This document shows positions 11,601 through 24,400 of a stretch of 64,000 nt of DNA, piece by piece; position 1 is the stretch's first letter; each line of letters begins with the position of its first letter. Both the position numbers and the translations under genes were made by a program. This stretch comes from Eudorina sp. 2006-703-Eu-15. Taxonomy: Eukaryota > Chlorophyta > Chlorophyceae > Chlamydomonadales > Volvocaceae. The stretch spans positions 558,001 to 622,000 of the forward strand of contig BDSI01000012.1 in assembly GCA_003117195.1 (NCBI GenBank), given 5' to 3'. A model generated the notes under the pieces. It ran no database searches, was not told where the DNA came from, and worked only from the letters and a program-made list of their open reading frames with translations.

Positions 11601-13949
11601 CAAAGTATAATCGGAACCTCCAGGGTGGCGGCCACCGATGTGCGAAGCGACCGCCGCCGCCTTCTTACCACCGGCCACTGCGCATGCGGAGCAAGGCAAC
11701 GTCATCGCCGGGTCCACGCAGCGTGTGCGGGTATGCAGCCGGGCCGGTCATCTACCGAGCTACTAGGGCGCGACAGAGGCGGCGCCCCAACCCCAGGACG
11801 GCCCCCCCTCCCTCCCTCCCCCTCCGATGCCTCCTCGCAACGCCGCCCTCCCCCCTTTCCTCCCTAGAGCAACATCACCACGGAGCTGTTCGCGGCCCCC
11901 GTGGCCCCGGGCCGCAGCCGCTTCTTCACCATCATGTCCGTCAAGGGCCCTTTGCCCCTGCCGCCGCTGCCCACGCTGCTGGCCAACCCCCGCAAGGCCA
12001 TCTTTCCCTTGACGAGCCGGTGGGTTACGGCGGGTTGAGTACGGGGAGGGACAGAGGCTAGCAGTTTGCAGTGTATGTGCGCCCATATTTCTTTTATGAC
12101 GTGGCCGGCGGTAAGCAGTCCCGCGCGCGCGGCGGTGTGCCGGACTTCACTGACCCGGTCTTAGGTGTGTGTTGAAGACCGGGCCAGCTGCGAGCAGTGT
12201 CGTGCCGGGACGGCCGGGGCGGTGTGCGGCCGGTCGGTGGGGTGCTTAGGCCGGAACCACATCTACCCTGCCAAGTCAACAGTCCTCTTCCAGGGGCTTC
12301 AGCGTTCGTCTACAGACCCTGTCTTGCCGCGCAGTTTTTGGTTCTCGCCTGCCAGTACTGGGGCGGTCACCGTATAATACCTCTTATCGCACTGCATGGC
12401 TCCTCCCTGTGTATGTAGGATCTACCCGGAGGTGCTCTCGCACCTCATGATGCACTCCATTCTGGACGGCGACAGCGTCTTCCTGGCCGCGCAGGTGGGG
12501 GTTAAATAGAAACTGCCCCCCAGATGGGGACGGGGCGCGGCAGGGCCGGTCATGCCAGGGCAGGGCGGCAGGGCCCTGGCGCCCCGCGTGACGAGGATGA
12601 TGGCCTGATCAGGCGACTGGGCCCGGAGCTGAGGTCCGTGCCCTTGGGATCGGCAAATCTCCACTTGTTTCCCACCGGCGAGTTGTGCGGCGATGCCCCC
12701 TAGGCCTCACCTGCGGCTCCCTGCCCGGACGCAGTGGACACCCTCCCCCCATGGCGGCACAAACACTGCGTTCCACGCTACACACACACACACACACACA
12801 GCACATGTCGGGCGGGTTTCTTTTCTAAACGCACAGCACCTGTCAAAGCTCTTCAGCTCGCCATGGAGGTTCCTGGTTTGTGCATGAATTCGGTTGCGAA
12901 GAACCAGGAACGCGAACCACCGGCGGCACCCACCCATGCTGTGTTTCCATACCTCCTGTCGCCCGCTTACTTTGTCCCAGGATGAGGTGCTCAAGGAGGT
13001 GGAGGCGCAGGCGGACGCGGATAAGGGCGCAGGGGTGGACACCCAGGGGGTGGGGGCGACCGCCGCCACGGAGGCCAGCGGCGTCCCTGCCGCGGAGGCA
13101 GCTGCTGCCCGCGCAGAGGGCGGCGGCGGCGGCAGCGCAGCCGGGTTCTGGTCGCGGCTGTACTACCTACCTGCCCAGGCTGACAGCGCCGTACTGGCGG
13201 TACGGAGGTGGTTGGAGGAGCGGGCGGGAGGCGGCCCATTCCGCTCCAGGCAGCGGCGGCTGCTGGCGGGGCCTAGGACTTCGGCAGCGGCTGGGGCGGC
13301 GGCGGAGGGCCTTATGGGCCAGCCCCTGGTGTCCACTGTGCCTGGCGAGGTGGGTTGGGCCGGCGGGGATGTGTCTCGGTTAAGCTGGGCAAGCTGCCCT
13401 TGTCATGACCCCGCTCTTTCTCAACACAGACCAGATATTACGATACGCTTCCTGTCACCATAGGGTATGTCCAGTCTTCCTGCTGTGTTCCTGCTGTGTG
13501 ACACGGGGCATGTGTGTGCGGCCTGCCAACACCGCCCGCAGGCGCCCAGCCCGCAGGAGCGCATGCGGCGTCTCAACCGGTACGAGCAGCACACCCGCCA
13601 CTGCCCGTACTGCCGTCCGATGCTGGAGCAACTGCAGCGGATGGTGGAAGTAGCCCGCGGCGTGCAGGCGGCGGCTGTGCTCGGGATGTGCATCGCGGGG
13701 GGAGCGCTGGGGGCGGCGGCGGCGGCGGCAGCCGCGGCGGCATCTGCGGCTGCGACGGCGTCAGCCGTTGCCACCTCCGCAGCCGCCGGCGCGACGACGG
13801 TTATGGCGGCGGTGCCTTGGACCGCCCCGGCGGTCCTGCTGGCGGCCCTGGCGGCTGTGTGGGCGCTGGCGGGTGGGCTGGGGGCGGTGGCGGACCGCCT
13901 GTCCCGGGTGTTCCAATTCCAGGACTACGTGCACGCGGAGAAGAACTGA
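8636..13949 (+). CDS. Pheophorbide a oxygenase-like Rieske monooxygenase, copy C
   Basis: Eight exons: 8636-9057, 9497-9854, 10177-10457, 11156-11384, 11868-12019, 12419-12494, 12981-13349 and 13542-13949. They join in phase to 764 residues. The first exon is rich in Ser, Arg and Ala and fits a plastid transit peptide. Exon 2 holds the [2Fe-2S] Rieske site: Cys196 and His198 in CPHRLAPL, Cys216 and His219 in CSYHGW. Exon 3 holds the mononuclear iron site ENLTDPAHLPHSHHG (Asp337, His340, His345). The last exon has the redox Cys-X-X-Cys pair (Cys650, Cys653 in HCPYC) and two hydrophobic segments. This is the architecture of PAO/ACD1-type thylakoid or envelope oxygenases; PAO opens the chlorophyll macrocycle. 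The exact substrate cannot be told from sequence. The protein is longer than the roughly 540 residues usual in plants because of alanine-rich inserts. The start is the first in-frame ATG of exon 1. Confidence 0.82.
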
Positions 13950-14754
13950 GCAGGGCCGCTGAGGGCCTTTCAGGGGCTGTCAGGCCCGGTTGCTGCGGTC
14001 CCTGGCAGTGGAGACCACGGCCTGCATCCCGCGGTGACCAGCACTGCTACTCGCAGTGGATGGTTTGGGCTGCCCGGGTGCCTTTGCCGTGGCCACCAGC
14101 CTTGCGCCTGGGCGGACAATCTGCCGGGCGCCTGGGCGGACGACCCCAGGCGGACGACCCGTCCATGGGCGACGCGGCTGCGCCAGGGTGGGGAAGGATT
14201 ACGGCTGCACAGGACCCAGCAGGGGAGGTCTGGTGTGCCGAGGAACTGCGGGTCGCTGCACCCAGGCCGCACTCAGTACATTGAAGCCGCCGCGCGCCAC
14301 CTGTGTGCGCACTTCCATGCCACACCGGAGAGAGCAAGGGTCGGTCGTGAAGGCGCTGAATGCAAGGATGCCATGATTAGTAATCACGCATCTGAGCACT
14401 GTTGTGCAGTTCACGTTCTCACAAGTCGGGAGAGATGGAGGGAGGTCGTGCTCTGAGTGACATTGGAATGGTCGTGGTGTTGTTTGTTGCGCCGCTGGGA
14501 CGGCCGAGCGTTGTCTGTCTGCAGGGCAAGTTGCTGTTGGGAGGTCCCAACAGCCTGTGGTCGTTGTAGGCGGTCATCGACAAGATCTGTGTGGTACGAG
14601 GTGGGATGTATGGACACGTGACACGGGTATCACGCCACGCGCTATTGGGCACCAGCGGTGCTGACTATTGCTTTTGCATATTTCAAAGTCATGTTTACCG
14701 TATTCGTTGTGCGAGTTCTGATTATGCATGTTCTAATGGTGGAGGTTAAGTACT

Positions 14755-15260
14755 ACCTTCCCAAACTGCATTCCGTTGTTCAAGCAAGGTCGGACTATCC
14801 AGGTGCTCGGTGGGGTCCGCCTTCATGTGAAGGGCGTGGCACCTCATATCTCTTTGCACCACTGGCGGGGTGTCTGTGCGGTGCGAGCCAATGTATTATT
14901 ATTAAGGGGTATTATTATGCAGCGCACCCCGCGGGTCATCGGTGACAGAAGAAGTTTCCTCACCATACACTGCCAAGGTATGTGTGATTGGAAATGAGGG
15001 GCGCACACCGCAAGTCATGGATGAGCATGGAGGCCAGCAAATGGTGAAGAGGGCGCGGGACTCTGAACGAGGTGGGTGCCCTGGTGTTGCAAGGAAATGG
15101 CCCAGACACACCCAGCCCGGTGCCACGGGGTGCAGGGAGTGCCATGGGTTGCGGGGAGTGGAGCAGGTGTGGTGAGTGCAGTCCGTGGGAGCATCCACGC
15201 ACATAACATCCGACGACGCAGGCGTTCATGTCGTGCTGGAACAAGCCCGCACGGACTCAA
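14755..15260 (+). repeat. Dispersed repeat, copy 1
   Basis: It shares several blocks with 16790-17230: the block beginning ttcccaaactgcattccg, the block cccagacacacccagcccgg, and the block gagtgccatgggttgcgg through the GTGCTGGAACAAG region. One block (about 14985-15085) occurs in the other copy in reverse orientation, so the two copies are internally rearranged. Confidence 0.7.
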
Positions 15261-16789
15261 AGGCCAGTCCCTTCTGTAAGTACGAGTTTACGGGGCAGAG
15301 GGACGGCAGCAGGTGCCTGTGTACGATGTTGGTTGGTTCAGTTACTGGCAACGTGTGTGTGGTCATCACAGGCCCGTCTGCAGCATCCAGTATGGAGGAT
15401 AGGTGACGTCAACCGAGACATGATGCATGTACGGTATCAATGCGGGGATGTGTGCTTTTGCACTGCAAGTGGCCCGGCACAGGGCTGATGAGGTCCTGTG
15501 GAATGAGCGGTGTGTTTACTCAAATTATTGAGCAAGTGTGTGTGCCGTGTGTTTTGCACCTCGTGTATGTACGACATGTTTTGTCAGGCACCGTTGGTGG
15601 TTTGTACCGTTGTGGGGCCCTGACAGTTTGGTTGTTGAAGGACGGTGCAGCTGCAAGCAGCAGCTGCCCTGGGAGCTGCCGAACGCAGGATGTTGGGGCA
15701 TGGCAGACGAGGTGCCAGGCGCTGTTTCGAGCAGGTTCGACCATCCGGCGGATGCCAAGGACCAGCCGCACCGACCGGACGGGAAGCTGCGAGATTGTGC
15801 CTGAAGGAAGCTAGGAAGCGGAGGGTACAACCGTCATATGAAACCTTGTGGGGGCCAAGGGGGCTGCAAGCTGCACATCACTGTGCCAGTGTTGCAGTGG
15901 TGGCAGCGTGGAGGCTGCGGCAGCTACTTGTACAGTTGGGGCAATGGCGCTGCCGTCCTGGAAAGTGGGAGCCAGCTGCTCTTGCCTGCAGGCTGAGGGT
16001 GCAGAGACAGCTCAGGCAGCGGCGTCGGTAGGCTGGGGATTGTACAGTTGCAATGGTGGCGGCTGCAGCAACAGAAAGATGGGGGAGCTGGAGGGCCGAA
16101 GGGTGGTGGTGGTGTGTAGGGGCCCACTGTACGACTGAGCAGAAGATGGAGGCCGGCAGCACCCCTGTGGGCATAAGGGGTGGAACATAGCGGCTGCAGT
16201 GGTGGCGGGTGGTGCTGCCAAATGGGGATGGGGAAGGTGGCTGCTGGGGTGGCGGTGGAGCGGTGCAAGAGATGAAATCATTGTAATCGGAGCGTGCATG
16301 TTCGTGGCAAGTATTGCTCCACTGACGAAGTGGGCTGGTTGTCGCTCTGCCGGGAGCCTGCTGCGAGCTTGATGAAGTCAAAGTTCTTTTTGCATAATGC
16401 ACCATTCTAACAGGGCCGACCTCGCTTCATAATTGCACAAAATGGGAATATTATACAAATCGTTGTTGCTGCAGTGCTGTGGGTTTACCTGCCGTACACA
16501 CAGGGGATTGCTGGGTGGTCGGGAAGGTCGTCGGGATTGCGGGAAATCGACGGCGCTAGGTGGCGCGATCCGTCACTGGGCCTCCCTGACCTTGTGCGGC
16601 GTGTCGGGTGAGGGCGCTCCAGCCACGGCGAAATGCTCCACAGGGAAAATCGTTTGGGGAGGTTTTCAGGCTCCCCACCGGGACGCAGCCTCGGTACGTT
16701 TGCTCCTCCCCAAGGGTAGAGTTCCCACACCTTGGGAGGGAGCCATACCTCACGTACATGGCGAGTACAGCTCGAATTCATCCTACGTG

Positions 16790-17230
16790 TTAATGCATCG
16801 CGATGGTGCAGGATGGTGGGGTTATACTTCCCAAGCTGCATTCCGTTGTTGAAGGTCGGAGTATCCAGGTGCGTGGGGTCGGCCTTCGTGCCAAGGCCGT
16901 TCTTTTCAACCCCATGGCACCCACCCCCTTCAGAGTCTCGGTCCCTTTTCACCATTTGCCGTCCGTCATGCTCGTCCATGACCTGCGGTGTGCGCCCCTC
17001 ATTTCCAAACGCACGGGAAGCTCCGCCAGTGGTGCCAGGTGGTGCAAAGAGATATAACGGCCCAGACACACCCAGCCCGGTGCCAAGGGGTGCTAAGAGT
17101 GCCATGGGTTGCGGGGAGTGGAGCAGGTGTGGTGAGTACAGTGCATGGGAGCATCCACATATCATCACAGGCGTTCAAGACGTGCTGGAACAAGTCCGCA
17201 CAGACTCAGCGTATCCATTGAGGAGGGGGC
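16790..17230 (+). repeat. Dispersed repeat, copy 2
   Basis: This matches 14755-15260 in blocks, with an internal segment (about 16920-17010) inverted relative to copy 1. It contains the recurrent core cagacacaccc, which also occurs at about 22290, 25998 and, on the other strand, 57390. Confidence 0.7.
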
Positions 17231-17948
17231 CTTCAGGTGCCCGCAGGACAGTTCATCGCTGGGCAGACGACAAGATCAATGGCTGGTCCAATTTAGGGAA
17301 AGCCGTGACTGTATAAACTGCTTTCACTCTTACGGGCAGCCCACCCACTACTGCACTGAATGCCACCCAACGCTGCACAAGCAGTGGACAGCCATGCTGT
17401 ATTCTATCAACTGACCATGCCTTTTCGCAATCTGTCAAACTGTGAACAACGAAATGAACGAGGGATGAGGATGGAGCGTCGGAACAGTATCCGTGGTGGT
17501 GAAGGGTGTTCTTGGTGTATGACGCACAGAGGGGCGCGGCATGCTGGCGTGGTGTTGGTTAATCCTCCTCAATACCTATCTGCTGTTAAACTTACCGTAC
17601 CCTTGTGTGACACGGTTTGTCCCCTGGTTTGTGGAACCGTTTCTGCTGCGGCTATTTGCCGGGCTTGTTTCTGTGCCGTCCTGCAACGGCCACTAGCTGT
17701 CTTTTCGTCCCAAGGGAGTTGCACCATGAACGGGATTGCGCCATGATCATGACACATGTCATAAGTGGTGACCGGACCCCAGGGCTCTGTCTGTAGTACC
17801 AGACTGGATTGTGGCTGGTTGGACCCCAAAGTTGTGTTCGCACTCAGTCCAAGATTCAGTCTGTAACACCAGAATCGGCATGATGTGTTTTGCCTATCGG
17901 ATTATTTCATTATTGTCCTCTGTCAGCGATGCCGAATCGCCATGGCGC

Positions 17949-17981
17949 GTTGGCGCCAGGGCTACCAACCGTGGCGCCAAC
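17949..17981. other. 10-bp perfect inverted repeat
   Basis: The arms gttggcgcca and tggcgccaac flank a 13-base loop. There is no adjacent gene. It could be a hairpin or a transposon end. Its function is unknown. Confidence 0.6.
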
Positions 17982-18450
17982 TGACTCAAACTAGCATGAC
18001 TCACAGATGACATAGTGATTGGATAGCATTGCCAGATCCGAACAGCCAAATGCTTAAGGCCCATTCTGACACAGACAGAACCTTATGGTCCATCCCTGTT
18101 CATCCAGCCACTTCCCACTCTGGAACCCTGGGTTGCATCCACCAATGGTCTGGTGTAATTTGCCTTTTTACATACAACCTATCCGCAGAAACGCAACCCT
18201 GTAAGACAGCGGAGTCTACGCCCCGTGGGACAATGATCAGGTTAATATGGATAGAAAAATTATACATCATTCCTTGACCATACAGCTGTGACTCAGATGC
18301 ATAATGAAAGTGTAGCAGGGGTGTCGTGCAGGCACTGTGGATTTCTGCTCATTGCACGTGCTGTACATGCGGAGTATCCTGAGGCCTGAGGGCCAATGAT
18401 GTCGATTTGCTCGCCAGCTGACTAACGACGCCACATTTGGACATCTAGTC

Positions 18451-21400
18451 ATGAAGAAATCTGCTCTCAGTGCTGCTCTTGCCGGTGGGGCTCCGGCCCC
18501 TGCCCCGGCTAGTGTAGCCCCAGGGCAAGGCAAGGGAACGTTCCTGGACGCAGCTGCATTTCCGTGCATAGAATATGCGGACGTTATTGACGGAGTAAAG
18601 AAGGTCGAGGAGTTGGACGCAAGTGCTGAGCAGCTCGGGAACCTCGACATCGTGGAGGTGGCAATTGTCGGCTCAGCCCCCACGAATGTGCTTTTGAATG
18701 GAGTTCCCCTGGTGAGGTCTGCATGGAGAGGCACCCCATAGCTTCATATCGAAAAATCGAGAGCCGATGGGAGTAAACCCTGCCAATTTCGACGCGACCG
18801 CAGGCGGACTATCCCCTCAACCCTCGCAGGAGGAGAGCAGGAGAGGAGACAACGCCTGACATTGCGGCGTCACTGGTGAGTGTCGACGCGCGTCGGTGCC
18901 ATCACGTGCTCCCGGTGACGATCGAGCATACTTGCGCTCCTTTGTGCCGCAGGGGACATATGACAGCTTGCCGCAGCCATCTTCCAGCCTTTCGTCTAAT
19001 TACCTTTCGAAGGCAATTATCGGCTCATTGCCGAAAGGGCTGACCAATGAGGACAAGCTGAAAATTATCCAGGCGCTGCCAATGTCGCCTTCCCAGGCGC
19101 TTTTGAAAGAGTTGAATGTGGTGAGATACATACATGTTTGAAAATGGGTGTGTTTATGCTTCGGGGAACTCGGTATCGGAGCAGGCGGTGGGCTCCCGTC
19201 CTATCGCGGGTTAAACAAATGGGGAACTGCGCCTGACGGTAGTGACCGGCAAGGCGTGGAAATACCAAATGACGACGTTGAGGCAGCCACTGAAACCCGC
19301 GATGTGTATGTGAACTCAACCCACGTCAACCGACCCACATCACACCTCCTGGGAAACTAGCTCACACTGGAACCCCAAACCCGCGTGGCCCGGGGTTCAG
19401 GATGCCGTCAACTCGCGCACCAGCGACGGGCGCAGCCTGCGGAGGAAAGTGCTCAAGGGCGCTGTCATGGTTTTCGTGACCGCCGGATACAGCGGCAAGC
19501 GCTTCATCTTTGAGAAGGCGAAGGAGCTAGGCATTCGGACGGTGGTGCTGGACGGGCCGGACAGGTGCGTCGTGAATAGGAAGCAGCGGTGGAACGGCGA
19601 TGGGGCCTCAGCAGGCTTCACCCAAGCAATGACGTCCCAAGCAATGACGTGAGCAGTGGCTGGTGCGAGCGACCCCACGTGGCCTGGCCGCCGGCCCCTA
19701 CCCCCTAGTGTTGGCGCACTGGCTGGGACATTGCACACTGACAGTGGTCCGAGAAGCGGCAGTTGTGGTACAGGTGCGGTTCTGCGGATGCAGCTCAGGT
19801 TCCTGGGGAGCCGGGGAGAGGGACCCGCGGCTGCCGTTTTCACTTTTCAACCAGCACGCTGGCATTCGTTCGTCCAGATATACAAGGGCTGGCCTACTTG
19901 CGATCCTACTTGTGAAGGGCTCTGCTCCAGCGGGTATGGGAGGTATGGTAAAGGCATACAGTTCGAAGCGCCTGCTGGGGGCGCCACCTAAATGTGCCGG
20001 GGCCCATCAGGCAGTTTGACGGCGTGTCAGGTTCCGTACTCCGGATGAGACAGTGCCGACCCCTCTCCGGATACCCCGGCCGCCGTTGGAGGGGCGCCCC
20101 GACAGTGTGCCCGGCTTGCCAGGGGGCAGTGCGGCAGTGGGAGGCGCGCCAGCACGTCTCATGTCGCGATCTGGGTTGGTCGCAACCCGTTCGGGGAGGG
20201 CGGCAGGCGCATGCATTGCACAGGGGAGGGAACAGCTGCCGGAGTGCCGAACAGTCCGGTCTGCAGAGGTTGTGGTTGGCCTCTGGCCTGCGTGGACGGC
20301 CAACCGAGGTCGCCAGGCCGCGAGGTTGAGTGCTACACGCCTCGGCGCCCCGGCGATTATTTGGGTTCAAGTGTCGGACTGGTTGCCGAGCCGAAGGTCC
20401 TCCCTGGCCAAGTGGCCATGACCCCCCAAACGGGTGCGCTCACACAGTGCGCGCACGCGGCACGAGCAACAGGTGCAACAGCAGCACAGCAAGGACCGTT
20501 CCTTGGCGGTGCCTGCTTGGGAGGCGCGCTTCTCTGACCGAGATGGTGGTGGGGGATGGCCTTGCCTTCCCAGCCGGGCCTGCCTCCTGCCCAGCGCATC
20601 AACCTCCTGCCCGGCTGAATGTTATCCTTCAAAAAATCGGGGCTCCCTCCTGCCCTGCCCCTGCTGACCTGTCTGGCGCACAGCTGGGTGCGGCTGCTGG
20701 AGAAGGACGGCATCATTGAGAAGTTCGTGCCCATCGACTTCACTGACGTGGACACGGTGTTTGAGCGCTGCCTTACGGTGGGTGGGGTGCGGGCGCCCTG
20801 GGGCCGTGGGCGCATGGCAACTGACTTGGGTGTAATTGCATGGCTCCTGCCTCTGAACCGTTACCCGACGGCCGGCATGCAAGCACGGTGTGCCTGTGAC
20901 GTGCGTGCGCTGATTGAGGGGCGGATTGAAGCACGGGTTGGGCGAGACGGGGCTGCCCTGACAGCGGTGGTGTGGGCGTGATCGCGTTTGGTTGACCCAG
21001 TTTCGTGACGCGTAAGACGGGGAAGAAATCCGGCAGGCTGCCACCTGCTCAGCTTGATGAGAGCCGACTGGTCGGGGTCATCGCCGTCGGCATGGCAGCC
21101 CGCAGCAGCGTCGAAACGGAACCATCCAGCAGGGATGCAGCGGCCGGTGTCAAACCCGTACCATCACTCCGACCTTGCACCACCATTGGACAGGCGACAG
21201 GGTGCGAGCACGCCCACGTCCGCTTGACCGGATGCGTCCTGGGCCCTCTGTTTGGGACGCACGTGACGGCCGGGTACAAATGCTGTGTCAGGGGGTTTCC
21301 GTACGGGTGCTTCCTAACCCCTAACCCAGAGGACTCACGGATGGGGGGACGACACCCGAGCATCCCTGCTGCGATTGGGCTTCACCTCTTGACCCCCCCC

Positions 21401-24400
21401 CCGCGGTCCTCACCCCTCACCTCTGGCACAGGCCATCAAGAACGTGCGCTCCTCCATCGGGGAGCTGGACGGCATCACCACCTTCTGCGAGATGGCAGTG
21501 CCGCTGGCCTCCCGCCTCGCGGAGAAGCTGGGCCTACCTTGCAACCCGCCGGAGGCGGTCGACAACGCGCGCGATAAGGTGGGTTTCGGGTGTCAGGGCG
21601 GGGCGGGGAGTGTGAGTGTGAGTGGGAATCCGGGTGAGTGAAACGGGAGTGAAAGGGACGTCTGCCGACGTTCTGGTGTCTGGAAACTCAGTTCGCGGGG
21701 ACGTTGCGCCGGGGTTGGACGGCGCGAACTGAGGTAGCGTGGGTGCGCATGCGGTGTCCGGGCTTGGGGCTGCTCGAGAGGCGGAAGCGACTGAGGTGCT
21801 CGGGGAGGTTTCGGGGACGGCGCGTGCGGGGGGAGCCGGGACTGGTGGGTTGGGATTATGGTCTGGGGAAGCGGGGAAGCGTCGTGCTCCCCATGCGCCA
21901 TGCCATGCTGGCTTGCATTGCGCCCGCCATTAATGCTCCCCGAGTCATCTGCACCTCCGCTCGCTCTACCTGCATCTCCGCCCGCTACCGACGTAGCCGT
22001 GTGCCTCTCGCCGGTGCTGCCCCTCGCCGAACTTATCGCCCACCGCGCCCCTTCCACCACCACGACCAGCACGCCACCCGCGAGATCATGGGCAAGGCGG
22101 GCCTGCCCACCCCCAAGCACTACAAGGTGTTGTCGGAGGCGGACGTGGCCAAGGCGGCCGCGCATGTGGGCTTCCCCGCCGTCATCAAGCCCATCAGCGG
22201 GGCCGCCTCCATCGGCGTCATCCGGGCCAACAACGAGGACGACCTGCTCAAGGCCTTCCGGAAGTGAGGATAGGGGTTGAAAAGAAACAGCCCAGACACA
22301 CCCAGCAAGGATGGGGGCACGTTCATTGACAGACAAGGGGGCACCCTGCGCTTGATGGGTTGAAAGTCGTACAGGGGCTCCGACAGGGCCCGGCGCGGAG
22401 GGGTCCGGTTCGGAGTGGGGGCCGCAGAGCGGAGAGCGTTGCTCTGGCTGCCATATGCTTGCCCAGCCGGCGGGAGCGGAGTGTTCCGCACGCCAACGCG
22501 GTCCCGCGCCGGGGTGGTGCATGGCATTTTGGCATGCCGTGTGGGCGGTATGGCGTCAGTGCTTCTCTGCCCACTGATGGCTTATGGTCCTCCTGCACGG
22601 GCGCGGCGCCGCAGAGTGCAGCACGACATGTCGCGTGCGCGTATCGTGGCGGGTGCCCTGGTGGAGGGCGACGACGAGGGCGCGGACGCGAGCGGGAACG
22701 CGGGTGGCTGGATCCATCTGGAGCTGATGGTGGAGGAGGTGGGTGAGGGGTGAGGGTTTGTTGCCCTTTTGCGGTTTTGCTGTCTTCAATGACAAAAAGA
22801 GGGGTGAGGGGCCTAGACAGGGGAATGGGGACGAGGACACTGCAAAATCCTCGATTGAACGAAGCGAGCAGTCCTTGATGGTCTTGAAACCAAACAGGAC
22901 AATGGACAACAGACCGGAAACGTTCACGGTACCGCACAGGGAACGAAGCAGGTAGTTCAAGGTTTACATGTACGGCAAGTGGAGCGACAGGAAGGGCCAC
23001 GATGTTTTTACAGGGAAAGCAGGCCGGGTGTGGGAGCGGGGGTCGACGGCGGAAAAGCCCTTTTCAGACTTGACACGCCAGACGTCACTAGGATCAACGC
23101 GCATGTACGGCATAGTCAGTGCGATGTACGAACCAAACTCTTCTATATCCCGACGCCTCGTGCGCCGTCTCGCCGCGCCTCCGCTACCGCCTGCTCTCGC
23201 GCCGTCATGCAGTACCTGGACGGCAATGAGGTGGACTGCGACCTCATCTTCGACAACGGACGGCCCGTGTACGGCGCCATAACAGACAACTGGCCAACCG
23301 TTGAGCCGTACTTCAACGAGACGGGCTCCAACTGCCCGTCCGTGCTGCCGAAGGCCCAGCAGGTGGAGCTGTTGGAGCTGAGTGTGCGCGCAGTGCAGGT
23401 GGGTGCCGGGTGGGGTGGAGCGCGGGTGGCGGTGGGTCATCGCGGGTTTGGGCGGACTTGCTTTGGAGGCAGCCCGATATGGTGGGTTGGATCTTGGATG
23501 TGATGAGGCGGAGCACCCAGGGTACAGAAGGGGACGTGGGGGATCTCCCGCCTGCCGCAGCCGCAGCCAAGGCGTTACGGCACGTTGGCGGATGTCCTCG
23601 CGATCCTGCGTACTGGCCCGGGTGCGGCAGCGCCCCGACGTGCGTGGCGCTGTGTAGCACCTGGGCACCACCACTGCTGGCCGGCGGACCATAATTGCCG
23701 TACCCCCGGCCCCCCAATGACTGCCTCCCTCCCTTCCCGCCCTGGCCCCCCTGAATATGCCTACCAATTTCCTATACCACCCTGTCCGCCTCCCCCTCAG
23801 TGCCTGGGCTTCAAGCTGGGCGTGTTCCACGTGGAGTGCAAGTACACGAGCCGCGGCGCCCGGCTGATTGAGGTCAACTGCCGCATGGGCGGTGGCCCCG
23901 TGCGCGACACCAACCTGCTGGTGTGGGGCGTGGACCTGGTGGAGGAGCACCTGATGGCCTGCGCCGGCATCCCGGTGCGGCCGCCCGTGGCGCGCAGGCC
24001 GCTCAAGCAGATGGCCGAGTACACCATCAACGCGCAGGTGGGGCCGGCCGCCGCACTGACTGGCGCAGGAGAGCACGGGGAGGAGGAGAGGGAGGGACCA
24101 ACGGGCGGCGCCGGGGAGGGCACAGGGAGAGGAGAGGAGGCGGGCGAGCGGGCGAGAGCGGCGGAAAAAGGGGACCGGATGGCGGGTTGCCCGCCGCAGC
24201 CGCCACGCTTCCTTGCGCACCCCTGGGATTGACTTGGGATGGGATGTTCTGGGGTCACTTTTCAGCGCCCGCCTGCGTCCGGAGGCCGCCGCTGCGTTCC
24301 ACTGCCGCTGCCTACCTGCGGAGACCGGCGGTGGGGTTGAGACGGCCCCTCCCCGCACCCGCACCCTCATTCGCACCCTCACAAGGGCCGCCCGTCCCAA

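Larger units (their letters stand above)
13950..18450. other. Repeat-rich spacer without a recognised gene
   Basis: This is 4.5 kb between the Rieske cluster and the ATP-grasp gene. It holds two rearranged copies of a dispersed repeat (about 14.75-15.26 and 16.79-17.23 kb) and a hairpin near 17.95 kb. Open frames here are short and have no family motifs. Confidence 0.5.

Noticed and set aside
13398..13474. Possible extra small exon in Rieske copy C (after CACAG near 13428, ending at GTATGT)
   Set aside because: It would end in phase 2, but the next exon needs phase 0. Copy A has no equivalent, and a direct join from 13349 to 13542 is in phase.
13467..13541. Upstream extension of the last Rieske exon (LLCDTGHVCAACQHRPQ)
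   Set aside because: It is conserved between copies A and C only, and copy B has unrelated sequence before the same CCCGCAG/GCACAG acceptor. It is therefore more likely intron kept by recent conversion.
21593..22522. 309-codon minus-strand open frame
   Set aside because: It overlaps the ATP-grasp exon 22070-22263 in antisense and crosses introns. It has no motifs and includes the dispersed cagacacaccc repeat.
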